Assembly (NCBI GenBank): GCA_017656425.1
Contig: JACDNV010000026.1
Span: forward strand, 1 to 22,665
Reading direction: 5' to 3'
Origin: Candidatus Neomarinimicrobiota bacterium
GTDB taxonomy: Bacteria; Fidelibacterota; UBA2242; B5-G15
Length of the DNA: 22,665 bases
Within the stretch, counting starts at the first letter, position 1, and every line of letters starts with the position of its first letter. The notes under the pieces were generated by a model that did not search any database, was not told the origin of the DNA, and saw only the letters and a program-made list of their open reading frames with translations. The translations under genes were made by a program, and so were the position numbers. Of this stretch, positions 1 to 10,764 are shown in pieces.

Positions 1-37
1 CGTGCGGCTTCGTCCTCTTAAATTGCTCCTTCGACAT
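1..37 (-). CDS. tuf: Elongation factor Tu, N-terminal fragment
   Basis: The minus strand from 37 reads MSKEQFKRTKPH before the window ends. This is the characteristic start of EF-Tu, the GTPase that delivers aminoacyl-tRNA to the ribosome. A strong ribosome binding site (AAGGAGAGGAG) lies just upstream of the ATG. The gene follows four tRNA genes on the same strand, the arrangement known from tufB of E. coli and many other bacteria, so it is probably cotranscribed with them. Only 12 codons are visible; the GTP-binding motifs are outside the window. The identification rests on the peptide plus the tRNA context. Confidence 0.9.
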   Translation of the reverse strand, partial: MSKEQFKRTKPH

Positions 38-82
38 CGCTCCTCTCCTTCTTTATAAATTCTTTTCAGCTTTCAAATGCCG

Positions 83-155
83 AGCCCACGACCAGAATTG
101 AACTGGTGACCTCATCCTTACCAAGGATGTGCTCTACCAACTGAGCTACGTGGGC
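83..155 (-). tRNA. thrT: tRNA-Thr (anticodon GGT)
   Basis: The minus strand folds as a cloverleaf. The 7-bp acceptor stem is GCCCACG/CGTGGGC, the anticodon stem CATCC/GGATG carries the loop TTGGTAA (anticodon GGT, reading ACC), and the T-arm loop is TTCAATT. The discriminator base is T at 83, and CCA is not encoded. It lies 45 bases upstream of the tuf start codon and is the last tRNA of the cluster. Confidence 0.97.
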
Positions 156-185
156 AGAAATCACTCTTAATTACAAATATCAAGG

Positions 186-256
186 AGCGGGTGAAGGGAA
201 TCGAACCCTCGTCACTGGCTTGGAAGGCCAGGGCTTTACCACTAAGCTACACCCGC
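186..256 (-). tRNA. glyT: tRNA-Gly (anticodon TCC)
   Basis: The acceptor stem is GCGGGTG/CACCCGC. The anticodon stem CTGGC/GCCAG carries the loop CTTCCAA (anticodon TCC, reading GGA), and the T-loop TTCGATT is standard. The discriminator is T and CCA is not encoded. It sits 6 bases after tRNA-Tyr and 30 bases before tRNA-Thr(GGT), so the three are very likely processed from one transcript. Confidence 0.97.
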
Positions 257-262
257 AAAGCG

Positions 263-346
263 TGGGCCGGGATGGATTCGAACCACCGTAGGCATTACGC
301 CGGCAGATTTACAGTCTGCTGCCATTGTCCACTCGGCCACCGACCC
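263..346 (-). tRNA. tyrU: tRNA-Tyr (anticodon GTA)
   Basis: This 84-nt class II tRNA has a long variable arm. The acceptor stem is GGGTCGG/CCGGCCC with one T-G wobble and discriminator A. The anticodon stem GCAGA/TCTGC carries the loop CTGTAAA (anticodon GTA). CCA is not encoded. A 166-base spacer separates it from the upstream tRNA-Thr(TGT). Confidence 0.97.
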
Positions 347-512
347 ACTTTTTTCTATGAATAATCTGTATATATAGTTAAAACTATTACTTTTCATATT
401 ATAAACGGCTCTATTTAACGAAAGCACTCAGGTGCTCTCTCCCAATTACCCATTCAGGCAGGTATTGGTGACCAAATATCTAATTTTCAAATACCATCTT
501 AGCTTCTTACTG

Positions 513-585
513 AGCCACCAGCAGGACTCGAACCCGCGCCCCGTCGCTTACAAGGCGACTGCTCTACCAACTGAGCTATGGTGGC
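513..585 (-). tRNA. thrU: tRNA-Thr (anticodon TGT)
   Basis: The acceptor stem is GCCACCA/TGGTGGC. The anticodon stem GTCGC/GCGAC carries the loop CTTGTAA (anticodon TGT, reading ACA), and the T-loop is TTCGAGT. The discriminator is T and CCA is not encoded. It is the first gene of the tRNA-tuf cluster, so the promoter should lie at coordinates above 585. Confidence 0.97.
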
Positions 586-1027
586 AACCCATTTTAAAAA
601 GCAAAGAAAATTAAAATATTTTTAATCTTATATCAATATAAATTTTTTAAACTTATATTAAACTTTAATTTATACCCTTATTTAAAATACATTATAAAAC
701 AATCAGCAAGCTTCAAAAAACTTCTTTTACTTTTCTATTCTTCAGAACTATCTCTTTTCTTATAAATTCCCTACTATTCTTCACCTCTGTAAACATAATT
801 CCCAGATTTCTACGATTAAACTCCGAAAAATTAACTACAGTTTCAATTTTTTGTTCCGTACTATTAATCCCAACTATTTACCCTTTCCCTTGCAATTACC
901 ACTCGAAATAGCCTTTTTTATTATTGATTATCTACCGCCTCCATAAAAACCCATCTTAACGCTCTTTATACGCATCCCTGATATTTTCTCAAATTTATAG
1001 TAATGAAGAAAACTTTTTTATTTTTTC
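586..1027. other. Spacer upstream of the tRNA-tuf cluster and downstream of lacZ
   Basis: No gene is visible here. The promoter of the tRNA-tuf operon should be in this stretch on the minus strand. A consensus TATAAT lies at 691-696 (minus), but no good -35 is found at normal spacing. A TTGATA at 631-636 (minus) lacks a convincing -10. The plus strand is pyrimidine-rich and poor in G. I see no strong GC-rich terminator for lacZ. Confidence 0.6.
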
Positions 1028-4225
<3,198 letters not shown>

Positions 4226-4328
4226 TCACACACTCTCCAGCTATCAAAGTGGGTAATATGTTTCTATTGGGATTCCCGACACTTTAATAAAATTAACCAA
4301 ATTAATTTCTTTTTATTAAAAGGATTGC

Positions 4329-4336
4329 AACCGGTT
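4329..4336. promoter_or_regulatory. Second CG-centred palindrome upstream of lacZ
   Basis: AACCGGTT sits 20 bases after the symporter stop codon and about 150 bp from the similar site at 4177-4184, upstream of the predicted lacZ promoter. It could be an auxiliary operator for repression by looping. An 8-bp palindrome alone is weak evidence. Confidence 0.2.
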
Positions 4337-4356
4337 AAAGACATTATCATCATATA

Positions 4357-5760
4357 TTAAGTTCTCTTTTGTACTAAAATGTTAATCACAATAATTATAC
4401 CCGCAAGGACAATACCCACAAAGAATGGTTCAACACCGAATAGATAAGAGGGGCTTCCATTTGAAGCATTAGCATAACCATAAACAATCCAGAAAAGATT
4501 TGCTATAAAAGGAATAACAAGAATTAAACCAGATGTTTTTGTATTTAACAATTTCCTATCAAAAATAGCATCGAGAACAGACACCAGTAGCGATGGTATC
4601 ACAATTGAGCCTACAACGTACCAGATACTTACAACAGATGGAAAAAACATTACAAGTACTGTTGAGAGTCCAATTGTTAAAATAATTCCAAACCTTGTAT
4701 AGTTGTTCACTTTGCTCTCATCTGAATTCTTGGAATTACGCCATATTATATCTCTTGCAAAAGTCATTGATGATAAAAAAGATAATGAGTCCATTGTAGA
4801 CATAATCGTTGCAAAAATTGCCACAAAAAATAATCCTTTTAAAAAAGGTGGCAATAACTTATCAGACAGAATTATAAAAGAAAGTGTTGGATTTATTCCT
4901 TCAAGATTAGCTCTGGCATATAAACCTACTGATAATGTCAAAAAATCAAATATCATCCAGAATAATACAGAGACAAGCATTCCATTTTTAGCTGTTTTTT
5001 GATTAATGGCAGAATAACATCTCTGATAAAAAGCAGGGTCAACAATAGTCCACATAGCAATAAAGAACCAAACAACCAGAAATGAAAATCTTTGTCCTCC
5101 AAGGGGTTCAAGATGTGTATCTGGAAGATTCCCTTTTAAATACTCAAATCCACCTAACTTAATAACACATATGGAAAAGAGTATTAAGAATCCCAGAAAC
5201 ATCAAAATAAACTGGAGTATATCTGTACTGACAACAGATTTGAATCCTCCTCGAAACAGATAGAAAGTCGAAGCAATGGCTCCAATAAAAAATGAAATCC
5301 AGAACGGTAATCCCAGAATAACTGACAAAATATAGCCTATCATAAGATAATATGGCGCTGGTGTTACCAATATAAAAACCAGCACGCTTCCTATCAAACC
5401 GGGTACCTTACCATACTCATTATAAAGTAAATCAGGTATGGTAAACTGGTTCTTATTCCTTATTCTACCAGCCAGGAAAAATGCAAAAATTATAGCAAAT
5501 ATATAGTATGGCAATCCCATTGCAAACCAATTTAGAATGCCATAATTATATATAAATTCACCAATGCCAAGTATCCCTCCATACCAAGTTGACACAAGAG
5601 TTGCTACAAAAGCTGGTAGTGTCAGCTTCCTGCTGGCAAGGAGGTAATCTTCTGCATCATTTCTAGTTTTTTTGCCACTTTTTATTCCTATGTAACCCAG
5701 AATCACAAAGTATAAAACTATTACACTAAAATCCCAGATGCTTAATTCTATCTTTTCCAT
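4357..5760 (-). CDS. Sodium:solute symporter (SSS family), possible thiamine transporter
   Basis: This 467-residue, almost wholly hydrophobic inner-membrane protein has the SSS/SSF-family pattern. It has an N-terminal helix followed by a charged loop with YLLASR, then W-Y-G-G-I-L-G-I-G-E-F early on and a G-G-F-K-S-V-V-S-T-D loop in the middle. These proteins couple Na+ entry to uptake of sugars, amino acids, vitamins or other solutes. The ATG is 8 bases after the thiamine diphosphokinase stop (TAG), so the two are almost certainly cotranscribed. The family alone does not give the substrate. The neighbour suggests thiamine or a precursor, and SSS-type thiamine transporters (ThiV) have been predicted by comparative genomics. 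The downstream beta-galactosidase would instead suggest a sugar, but it has its own likely promoter. An AT-only inverted repeat (4282-4322) follows the gene. Confidence 0.85.
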   Translation of the reverse strand: MEKIELSIWDFSVIVLYFVILGYIGIKSGKKTRNDAEDYLLASRKLTLPAFVATLVSTWYGGILGIGEFIYNYGILNWFAMGLPYYIFAIIFAFFLAGRIRNKNQFTIPDLLYNEYGKVPGLIGSVLVFILVTPAPYYLMIGYILSVILGLPFWISFFIGAIASTFYLFRGGFKSVVSTDILQFILMFLGFLILFSICVIKLGGFEYLKGNLPDTHLEPLGGQRFSFLVVWFFIAMWTIVDPAFYQRCYSAINQKTAKNGMLVSVLFWMIFDFLTLSVGLYARANLEGINPTLSFIILSDKLLPPFLKGLFFVAIFATIMSTMDSLSFLSSMTFARDIIWRNSKNSDESKVNNYTRFGIILTIGLSTVLVMFFPSVVSIWYVVGSIVIPSLLVSVLDAIFDRKLLNTKTSGLILVIPFIANLFWIVYGYANASNGSPSYLFGVEPFFVGIVLAGIIIVINILVQKRT

Positions 5761-5768
5761 TTCCCGAT

Positions 5769-6416
5769 CTATTTGTTTAAGATTAAGATTAAACTCCCTC
5801 TGGTAAATTCAATAATAACTTTATCGTTTAAACTTATATTGCTCAACCCAAGTGATGATGGTAAAAGATCGCAATTCTCAAGATTATATTTAAACCCTTT
5901 TAAAGTCAATTTTTCTGCTCTATCAAAAGTAAATAGTGATATCAATTGCTCTTTTTTGGTATCTACTTCATAACAACGTGGGGATAAGACATACACATCC
6001 TGTAGTCTATCTGAAATTAAAATTTTATATTTTTCAATAAATTTTTTTGATACAAACAAATTTGCCAGCGTATGATCAAGTCTCTTACCGAGAAAACCAA
6101 TCATTATAATATTATTCACTCCATCCGGAATATGATTGAACGCCTTTTCAAGATCATTATTATCCTGCATCGGTTCATGAATTATCTCAACTCCAGAGTC
6201 CTTTAATTTATGGAGCATTTCTCTCTTGATAGAGTCAAAATCACCTACCACAATTTCCGGTTTAATTTCTATTTTGCTCAACACATTTGCACCACCGTCA
6301 ACTGCTATTCTATACTTTGCCCTATAGTTATATTTTTTAATCTCATTTATATCCGGTTCAGAATTACCAATTAATAATGCAAATTTAGTAAATATATCCC
6401 CAGGTAATCTTACCAA
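5769..6416 (-). CDS. Thiamine diphosphokinase (thiamine pyrophosphokinase)
   Basis: This 215-residue enzyme transfers pyrophosphate from ATP to thiamine to make thiamine diphosphate in the cytoplasm. Family motifs are clear: AVDGGAN (38-44), VVGDFDS (56-62), QDNNDLEKAF (84-93) and GFLGKRLDHTLANL (107-120). The conserved acidic residues Asp40, Asp59, Asp61, Asp88 and Asp114 bind metal and nucleotide in the family. The start codon is TTG, supported by GAGG six bases upstream; no in-frame ATG precedes the conserved core. It lies 23 bases after the unknown gene at 6440-7342 and 8 bases before the symporter gene, forming a three-gene operon. This enzyme uses preformed thiamine, which fits salvage from outside. 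I see no THI riboswitch signature upstream. Confidence 0.93.
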   Translation of the reverse strand: MVRLPGDIFTKFALLIGNSEPDINEIKKYNYRAKYRIAVDGGANVLSKIEIKPEIVVGDFDSIKREMLHKLKDSGVEIIHEPMQDNNDLEKAFNHIPDGVNNIIMIGFLGKRLDHTLANLFVSKKFIEKYKILISDRLQDVYVLSPRCYEVDTKKEQLISLFTFDRAEKLTLKGFKYNLENCDLLPSSLGLSNISLNDKVIIEFTRGSLILILNK

Positions 6417-6439
6417 TTTTCACCTCATAAACTGTAGAT

Positions 6440-7342
6440 TTATGAACTTTTCTCTTTCAATTTATCGCTCAATTTATTCATATCTATCTCAAGTTGAAAA
6501 TTTTTGATATGCTCTTTTACTTTACTTTTATATTGTTGGGAATTGAAATACTTTAACACTACCTTTGACAGAGGTAATATCAACCAATCTGGCTCCCAGT
6601 TTATTATTTCATAAGTTTTTTTATTTATTACACAACCGTAATAAAAAGCCCATGCAAGTTGAAAGAATGTGTATTTTGGTAGAAGTTGTCTTTTTGCAGC
6701 CTCTATTAACGCCTGATGTTTAGAATTTACAAAATAAAACACGCGAGTAAACATATATGCTGTGTAGAAATGAGCAGGTTTATTTGAAATACCATCAAAA
6801 GATAATCTTTTCCCGAGAAGTATCAATAATTCCATCAGCATGTCACCAAGCCCGAGCCCTGGGAAACGTTGCCCAGGTAATGCAGGCTTCGCGGGTGAAA
6901 AACTTTTTGTAGGATCCTGCAGAAGCAACCATTCTATATGAAGAAAATTCAGAGTATTGTTCTCAAGTTTTATCGGCAATACTCTACTTGGTATTGTAAC
7001 GTCCTTCTTCACTACGAGTTCACAGATACAATGATCACAATCTTTTTTCCCATCAAAATAAATAAATAGTTTATTCAAAAATGGGTCAGAAGTATCTATG
7101 CATATTCGGAGATTCTTTAGTCCTTTTCTTTCCAGAACCTTTGTAATACCAAATTCATCAAGCACCCTCTTTATTCCCTTTTCAGTAAACAGTCCCAGAA
7201 ATAGTCTTGTATCTGCTTTTATTCTACCGCTATCATCCAGAATGGACTCCATTGTTATCTTCTCATCCTCAAATCCGAATTGAAGATCGGCTAAAGTTAA
7301 CCTCCTAGCTATTTTTCTGAATTCCTTTTTATAATTTGGCAT
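6440..7342 (-). CDS. Conserved protein of unknown function with a PGQ-PGLGLG motif
   Basis: I do not recognise this 300-residue protein. It has no signal peptide or membrane helix and is probably cytoplasmic. Two features stand out. One is a cysteine/histidine cluster (Cys102, His104, Cys105, Cys107) that could bind metal. The other is a conserved-looking block at about 134-166: L-H-I-E-W-L-L-L-Q-D-P-T followed by PGQRFPGLGLG. The glycine-rich turn followed by a helix, and the later H-F-Y at 191-193, recall the acetyl-CoA-binding region of GNAT acyltransferases, but this is only a resemblance. It is the first gene of an operon with thiamine diphosphokinase and the symporter. The ATG has no clear Shine-Dalgarno sequence, unlike most genes here. 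Confidence 0.8.
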   Translation of the reverse strand: MPNYKKEFRKIARRLTLADLQFGFEDEKITMESILDDSGRIKADTRLFLGLFTEKGIKRVLDEFGITKVLERKGLKNLRICIDTSDPFLNKLFIYFDGKKDCDHCICELVVKKDVTIPSRVLPIKLENNTLNFLHIEWLLLQDPTKSFSPAKPALPGQRFPGLGLGDMLMELLILLGKRLSFDGISNKPAHFYTAYMFTRVFYFVNSKHQALIEAAKRQLLPKYTFFQLAWAFYYGCVINKKTYEIINWEPDWLILPLSKVVLKYFNSQQYKSKVKEHIKNFQLEIDMNKLSDKLKEKSS

Positions 7343-8299
7343 TCATTTTATCTATTATTTCTATATTTGTAATTATTATACTTATTTAAACCACCTGTCC
7401 TTCCTACAATTCTAACCTCAAATTTATTCGCTTTATTCAATTTATCTTACAGTCAATTCGAATATTCATACGAAATTGTAAAAATAACTCTCCAGATATC
7501 TGTATATCAAACAGGATAAGTTCTTATATCCGATAAATTAACATATCAGAATTATCATTATAGAATTTAAATTTTCGTCTACTTCCTAAGGATACCATAC
7601 CCATTTCTGCAAACTTAAACTATACTTTCCTATTATCAGGATTCAATTATACCATTTCTTTGTATATTACTTATTTTTAGGCAGCATTTCAATAGGATGA
7701 CTCATAATACCAAAATTGGATACATCCGAATATGACGACTTAGAATAATCTGAGAAAATCTCTGAGTTATATTATTAAAATATATCGTAACATCCATTAG
7801 ATTTTCTTTATCTTTACCTTTTAATCTCCTCTTTCTAATGCCGTCACCAGTGTGTAGTTCCTGTAGGTTTGCATAACATTATTAAACAATTATCTATGGG
7901 TATTTTATTAATGGGAATTTTATTGAGTTCAATTACACTGTATACCGTAATTTCGTATTTTACTTCGCCACCCTCAATAGAATGTTACCCTGTCATGGTA
8001 GTTCTAGTCTCTTTTATCCTTTTATATGCTCCCCCAAAATATTTTTTCTAAAGTAGAAACATTAAGAGTTCTTTCAGGAAACACAACTATGCTTAACTCT
8101 AATAAGTGCTTAAACCCATTGTAGATATTTCTTCCTAAAATATTCTCAGGAACTCCTCTTTTCCCATATTCCTACCCATCTTCCTTTTTCTAAAGAAATC
8201 TGGATACATTCAGAAGAGACCGATTGATTTACATTCATAGGTTGTAGCACTGTAGCCAAGACAATTTAACTTCATTATGAAGAAAGTTTAATTTATGCC
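7343..8299. other. Long spacer (about 950 bases) without a convincing gene
   Basis: I see no coding region, RNA gene or repeat in this stretch. A TTG-initiated 60-codon reading frame at 7869-8051 on the plus strand has no ribosome binding site and is probably chance. Next to the nadC stop there is a small imperfect inverted repeat (AACTTCAT/ATGAAG..AGTT, about 8268-8289) that could act as a weak terminator. The plus strand is strikingly poor in G. The promoter of the 6440-7342 operon should be at the left edge. Confidence 0.6.
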
Positions 8300-9241
8300 T
8301 TAGTTTATTAACAGTGTAAAATCAAGTGATTTTGCCGAATGGGTAATATATCCAGTAGAAACAACATCCACACCACTTTCTGCATATTCGACAATATTAT
8401 TTTCATTGATATTTCCTGATGCCTCGAAAAAAATTTTCGAGTAAACATCAGGAGATTTCTTTACATCTTCTATAATATTAAAAATTAAATCGGGTTTAAA
8501 GTGGTCAAACATTATAGCAAATGGTATCCTTTGAGAGATTGCTGTGGCAATTTTCATAACTTTATTGAACTCTACCGGCGTTTTTACTTCAACTTCCACA
8601 AATCCCAACTCGTCATTTTTAACCAGTATCTCTTTTATCGCAAGTTCCAGATTCTTTTCATCTTCACTAATGCTTAAAATTTTTAGATGATTGTCTTTAA
8701 GCATAGCCGAGTCATACAAATTTAAACGATGCGTCAAGCCTCCCGCTACTGATACTGCTTTCTTTTCAATATTTCCCAGTAATGTTTTTCTTGTCGCTGC
8801 AATCATAGTGTCAAACTTTTTAATTTTTTCTACCAATAAGTGAGTATCAGTAGAAATTCCACAAACTCTCTGGAAAATATTCAATATAGTTCTTTCAACT
8901 CCAAGGATATCCTTAGCTTTCCCTGAAATTTCAAATACAAGATTACCTCGACCAATCTTTTCGCCATCCTTCTTCATTAATTTTACATCAATGCTTTTCG
9001 TATTAAGTAAAAATTTTACCTCTTCCGTGCAGGATACAACACCATCACTTTTTGCTATGATTGATGCCTCAACTTTCCTATTATAAATATTTGAAGGGAA
9101 AATAGAAGAATCGCTCTGGTATTTATCATGCTCAAGTAAAAAATCAAAGAGCTTAACAAGATACCTTTCATACCGACTCACATCGATCCGGAGCTCATTG
9201 CTCCTATCAAATACTTTTTTTACCAGATTTTTCCTGTCCAT
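8300..9241 (-). CDS. nadC: Nicotinate-nucleotide pyrophosphorylase (quinolinate phosphoribosyltransferase)
   Basis: This 313-residue enzyme converts quinolinate and PRPP to nicotinate mononucleotide, pyrophosphate and CO2 in de novo NAD synthesis. Family motifs appear in order: ERTILNIFQRVCGIST (116-131), ATRKT (149-153), GGLTHRLNLYDSAMLKDNH (167-185) and, near the C-terminus, FEASGNI and the V-D-V-V-S-T-G-Y turn. The substrate-binding residues (Arg117, Arg151, Lys152, His171, Arg172, Lys182, His185) are present. The Pro that usually follows RKT is Leu here. The gene starts 9 bases after the inactive M16 gene, so it is the last gene of that operon. No nadA or nadB is nearby. A molybdenum-locus paralogue (ModD) is less likely given the context. 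Confidence 0.9.
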   Translation of the reverse strand: MDRKNLVKKVFDRSNELRIDVSRYERYLVKLFDFLLEHDKYQSDSSIFPSNIYNRKVEASIIAKSDGVVSCTEEVKFLLNTKSIDVKLMKKDGEKIGRGNLVFEISGKAKDILGVERTILNIFQRVCGISTDTHLLVEKIKKFDTMIAATRKTLLGNIEKKAVSVAGGLTHRLNLYDSAMLKDNHLKILSISEDEKNLELAIKEILVKNDELGFVEVEVKTPVEFNKVMKIATAISQRIPFAIMFDHFKPDLIFNIIEDVKKSPDVYSKIFFEASGNINENNIVEYAESGVDVVSTGYITHSAKSLDFTLLIN

Positions 9242-9250
9242 AATTAGCTC

Positions 9251-10762
9251 TTATTGGAAAAGATCCTCGGGTTTTACAATTTTAATATTTTCGTGCTTTA
9301 TTCTTAAAGGAAAGCTTGCAATTATTTTATCCTCCTCAAGAATCTCTTTTTGTTTCGGTGTCCTGTAGGAAATTGGGGTAGGTCTATCCTCTACAAGTAT
9401 ATTTTTCAACTCCTCAGCATTACTCGTTACAAATATAATTTTCATATTATCATACTGCAGATATTTTTTTATTACATTATTCACTTCATCAAGAGTAACT
9501 TCTGATAACCTTTTTTTAAATTTTTTCAAATGTCCATCTTCAATTCCATAAAATTTATCATCAATAGCATATCCAAGCTTCAGCATTGTCGTAGGAGCAT
9601 AGTTTAGAATATAGGAGTATAGGAAATTTTTTGTTATTTTAAAATCTTCTCTGGTCATTCCGTTATCCACAAGTCTTACAAGCTCCCGAATGGCTGCTCT
9701 TAGAGCAAAGACTTTCGCTTCATTTGGTACAGGTCTAATCCATATTTCAAAAATCTGTTTTCTTCTAGCTACATTAGGAGGAGGGAATTGTCTTCTTCCA
9801 CCTTCTGGGAAATATTCTATATAGCTATAATCTCCATAATTTAATCCCCTTGCTTCCCTTATAACCTGGTAAAGGTGACTTGAAGAATTTCTGTGTTCCC
9901 CAAACCATGAGTTCGCCAAAGCCAGTGCGTACCAATCGTCCTGACCTCTTATGATGTCTATAGGATAACCCATACTGATTGCAGTGGCTTCAGTATTTTT
10001 CTCAACTATAACAACTTCATAACCACTAATCAGTTTTGGATTAATCTCTGGAGGAGATATTTTTTCACCTACAGGCAAGGCTGACAAATCTTTTTTTAAA
10101 TTTTCAACGAGGTATGCGGGGAATCTACCACCAATTCCTACTATTACATTTTTTTGTGTATAATATTTTTTGTAAAATTTTTTAACATCCGCTACAGTAA
10201 TTGCTTTAACACTTGATATTCTTCCCTCTTTTAGATGTCCGTATTTTGTATTCTTAAATATTTCCGTATAAAGAACTGCTTTACCAAGTTCCTCATCATT
10301 GGAATATTTCAGCACATTCTCCAGGTAATTTAGCACACTCGATCTAACCCTTTCCAGGTCCTCTTCTCTAAAAGCTGGTTTTGTAAGCGATTCAATTAAC
10401 AGTTTATAAAACTTATATAGGTTATCCTTATGAACACGCCCATATATGACAACCTGTTCCGCATCAACTTGTACATCATAGGATGCGGCAATTGGGTAAA
10501 GCTTCTCAATTATTTCTTCGTAGCTATTTTCCAGAGTAGAGCCCTCAGTCAGCATTCTTGCTGTAATATATGCAAGGCCCTCTTTACCAGGCGGATCATA
10601 TTGAAAACCTGCATTGAAACAAATTCGAAAACTTATAGTCGGATCAGATTTGACAGGCAGTTTTACAAATTGACTATTTTCAATTGCTGATTTACTACAA
10701 TTAAAAATCATAAATGGAACAATTACTAATAAAAAACTGAACAAAATTTTATTCCAGATCAT
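9251..10762 (-). CDS. Inactive M16-family peptidase homologue, lipoprotein
   Basis: This is a 503-residue M16-fold protein whose zinc motif is lost. Where family members have HxxEH, this one reads GLAYITARMLTEGS. It is therefore the non-catalytic partner of the active M16 protein encoded just upstream; such pairs form clam-shell heterodimers. The N-terminus is a signal peptide ending in I-F-N-C with Cys22, suggesting a lipid anchor. An in-frame GTG lies two codons upstream and overlaps the previous stop (GTGA). The ribosome binding site GGGGGAG is almost touching that GTG but is properly spaced from the ATG at 10762, so I choose the ATG. The start lies 2 bases from the end of the active gene and the stop lies 9 bases before nadC. 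Confidence 0.88.
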   Translation of the reverse strand: MIWNKILFSFLLVIVPFMIFNCSKSAIENSQFVKLPVKSDPTISFRICFNAGFQYDPPGKEGLAYITARMLTEGSTLENSYEEIIEKLYPIAASYDVQVDAEQVVIYGRVHKDNLYKFYKLLIESLTKPAFREEDLERVRSSVLNYLENVLKYSNDEELGKAVLYTEIFKNTKYGHLKEGRISSVKAITVADVKKFYKKYYTQKNVIVGIGGRFPAYLVENLKKDLSALPVGEKISPPEINPKLISGYEVVIVEKNTEATAISMGYPIDIIRGQDDWYALALANSWFGEHRNSSSHLYQVIREARGLNYGDYSYIEYFPEGGRRQFPPPNVARRKQIFEIWIRPVPNEAKVFALRAAIRELVRLVDNGMTREDFKITKNFLYSYILNYAPTTMLKLGYAIDDKFYGIEDGHLKKFKKRLSEVTLDEVNNVIKKYLQYDNMKIIFVTSNAEELKNILVEDRPTPISYRTPKQKEILEEDKIIASFPLRIKHENIKIVKPEDLFQ

Positions 10763-10764
10763 TT

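Noticed and set aside
432-614. Plus-strand reading frame over tRNA-Thr(TGT), and a similar minus-strand frame at 242-427 over tRNA-Tyr
   Set aside because: Both overlap clear tRNA genes.
7343-7800. Possible THI (thiamine) riboswitch upstream of the thiamine diphosphokinase operon
   Set aside because: CTGAGA-like hexamers occur but without the accompanying conserved core or helices, so there is no support.
7869-8051. 60-codon hydrophobic plus-strand reading frame
   Set aside because: It starts with TTG, has no ribosome binding site, and lies in a featureless AT-rich spacer where chance open frames are common.
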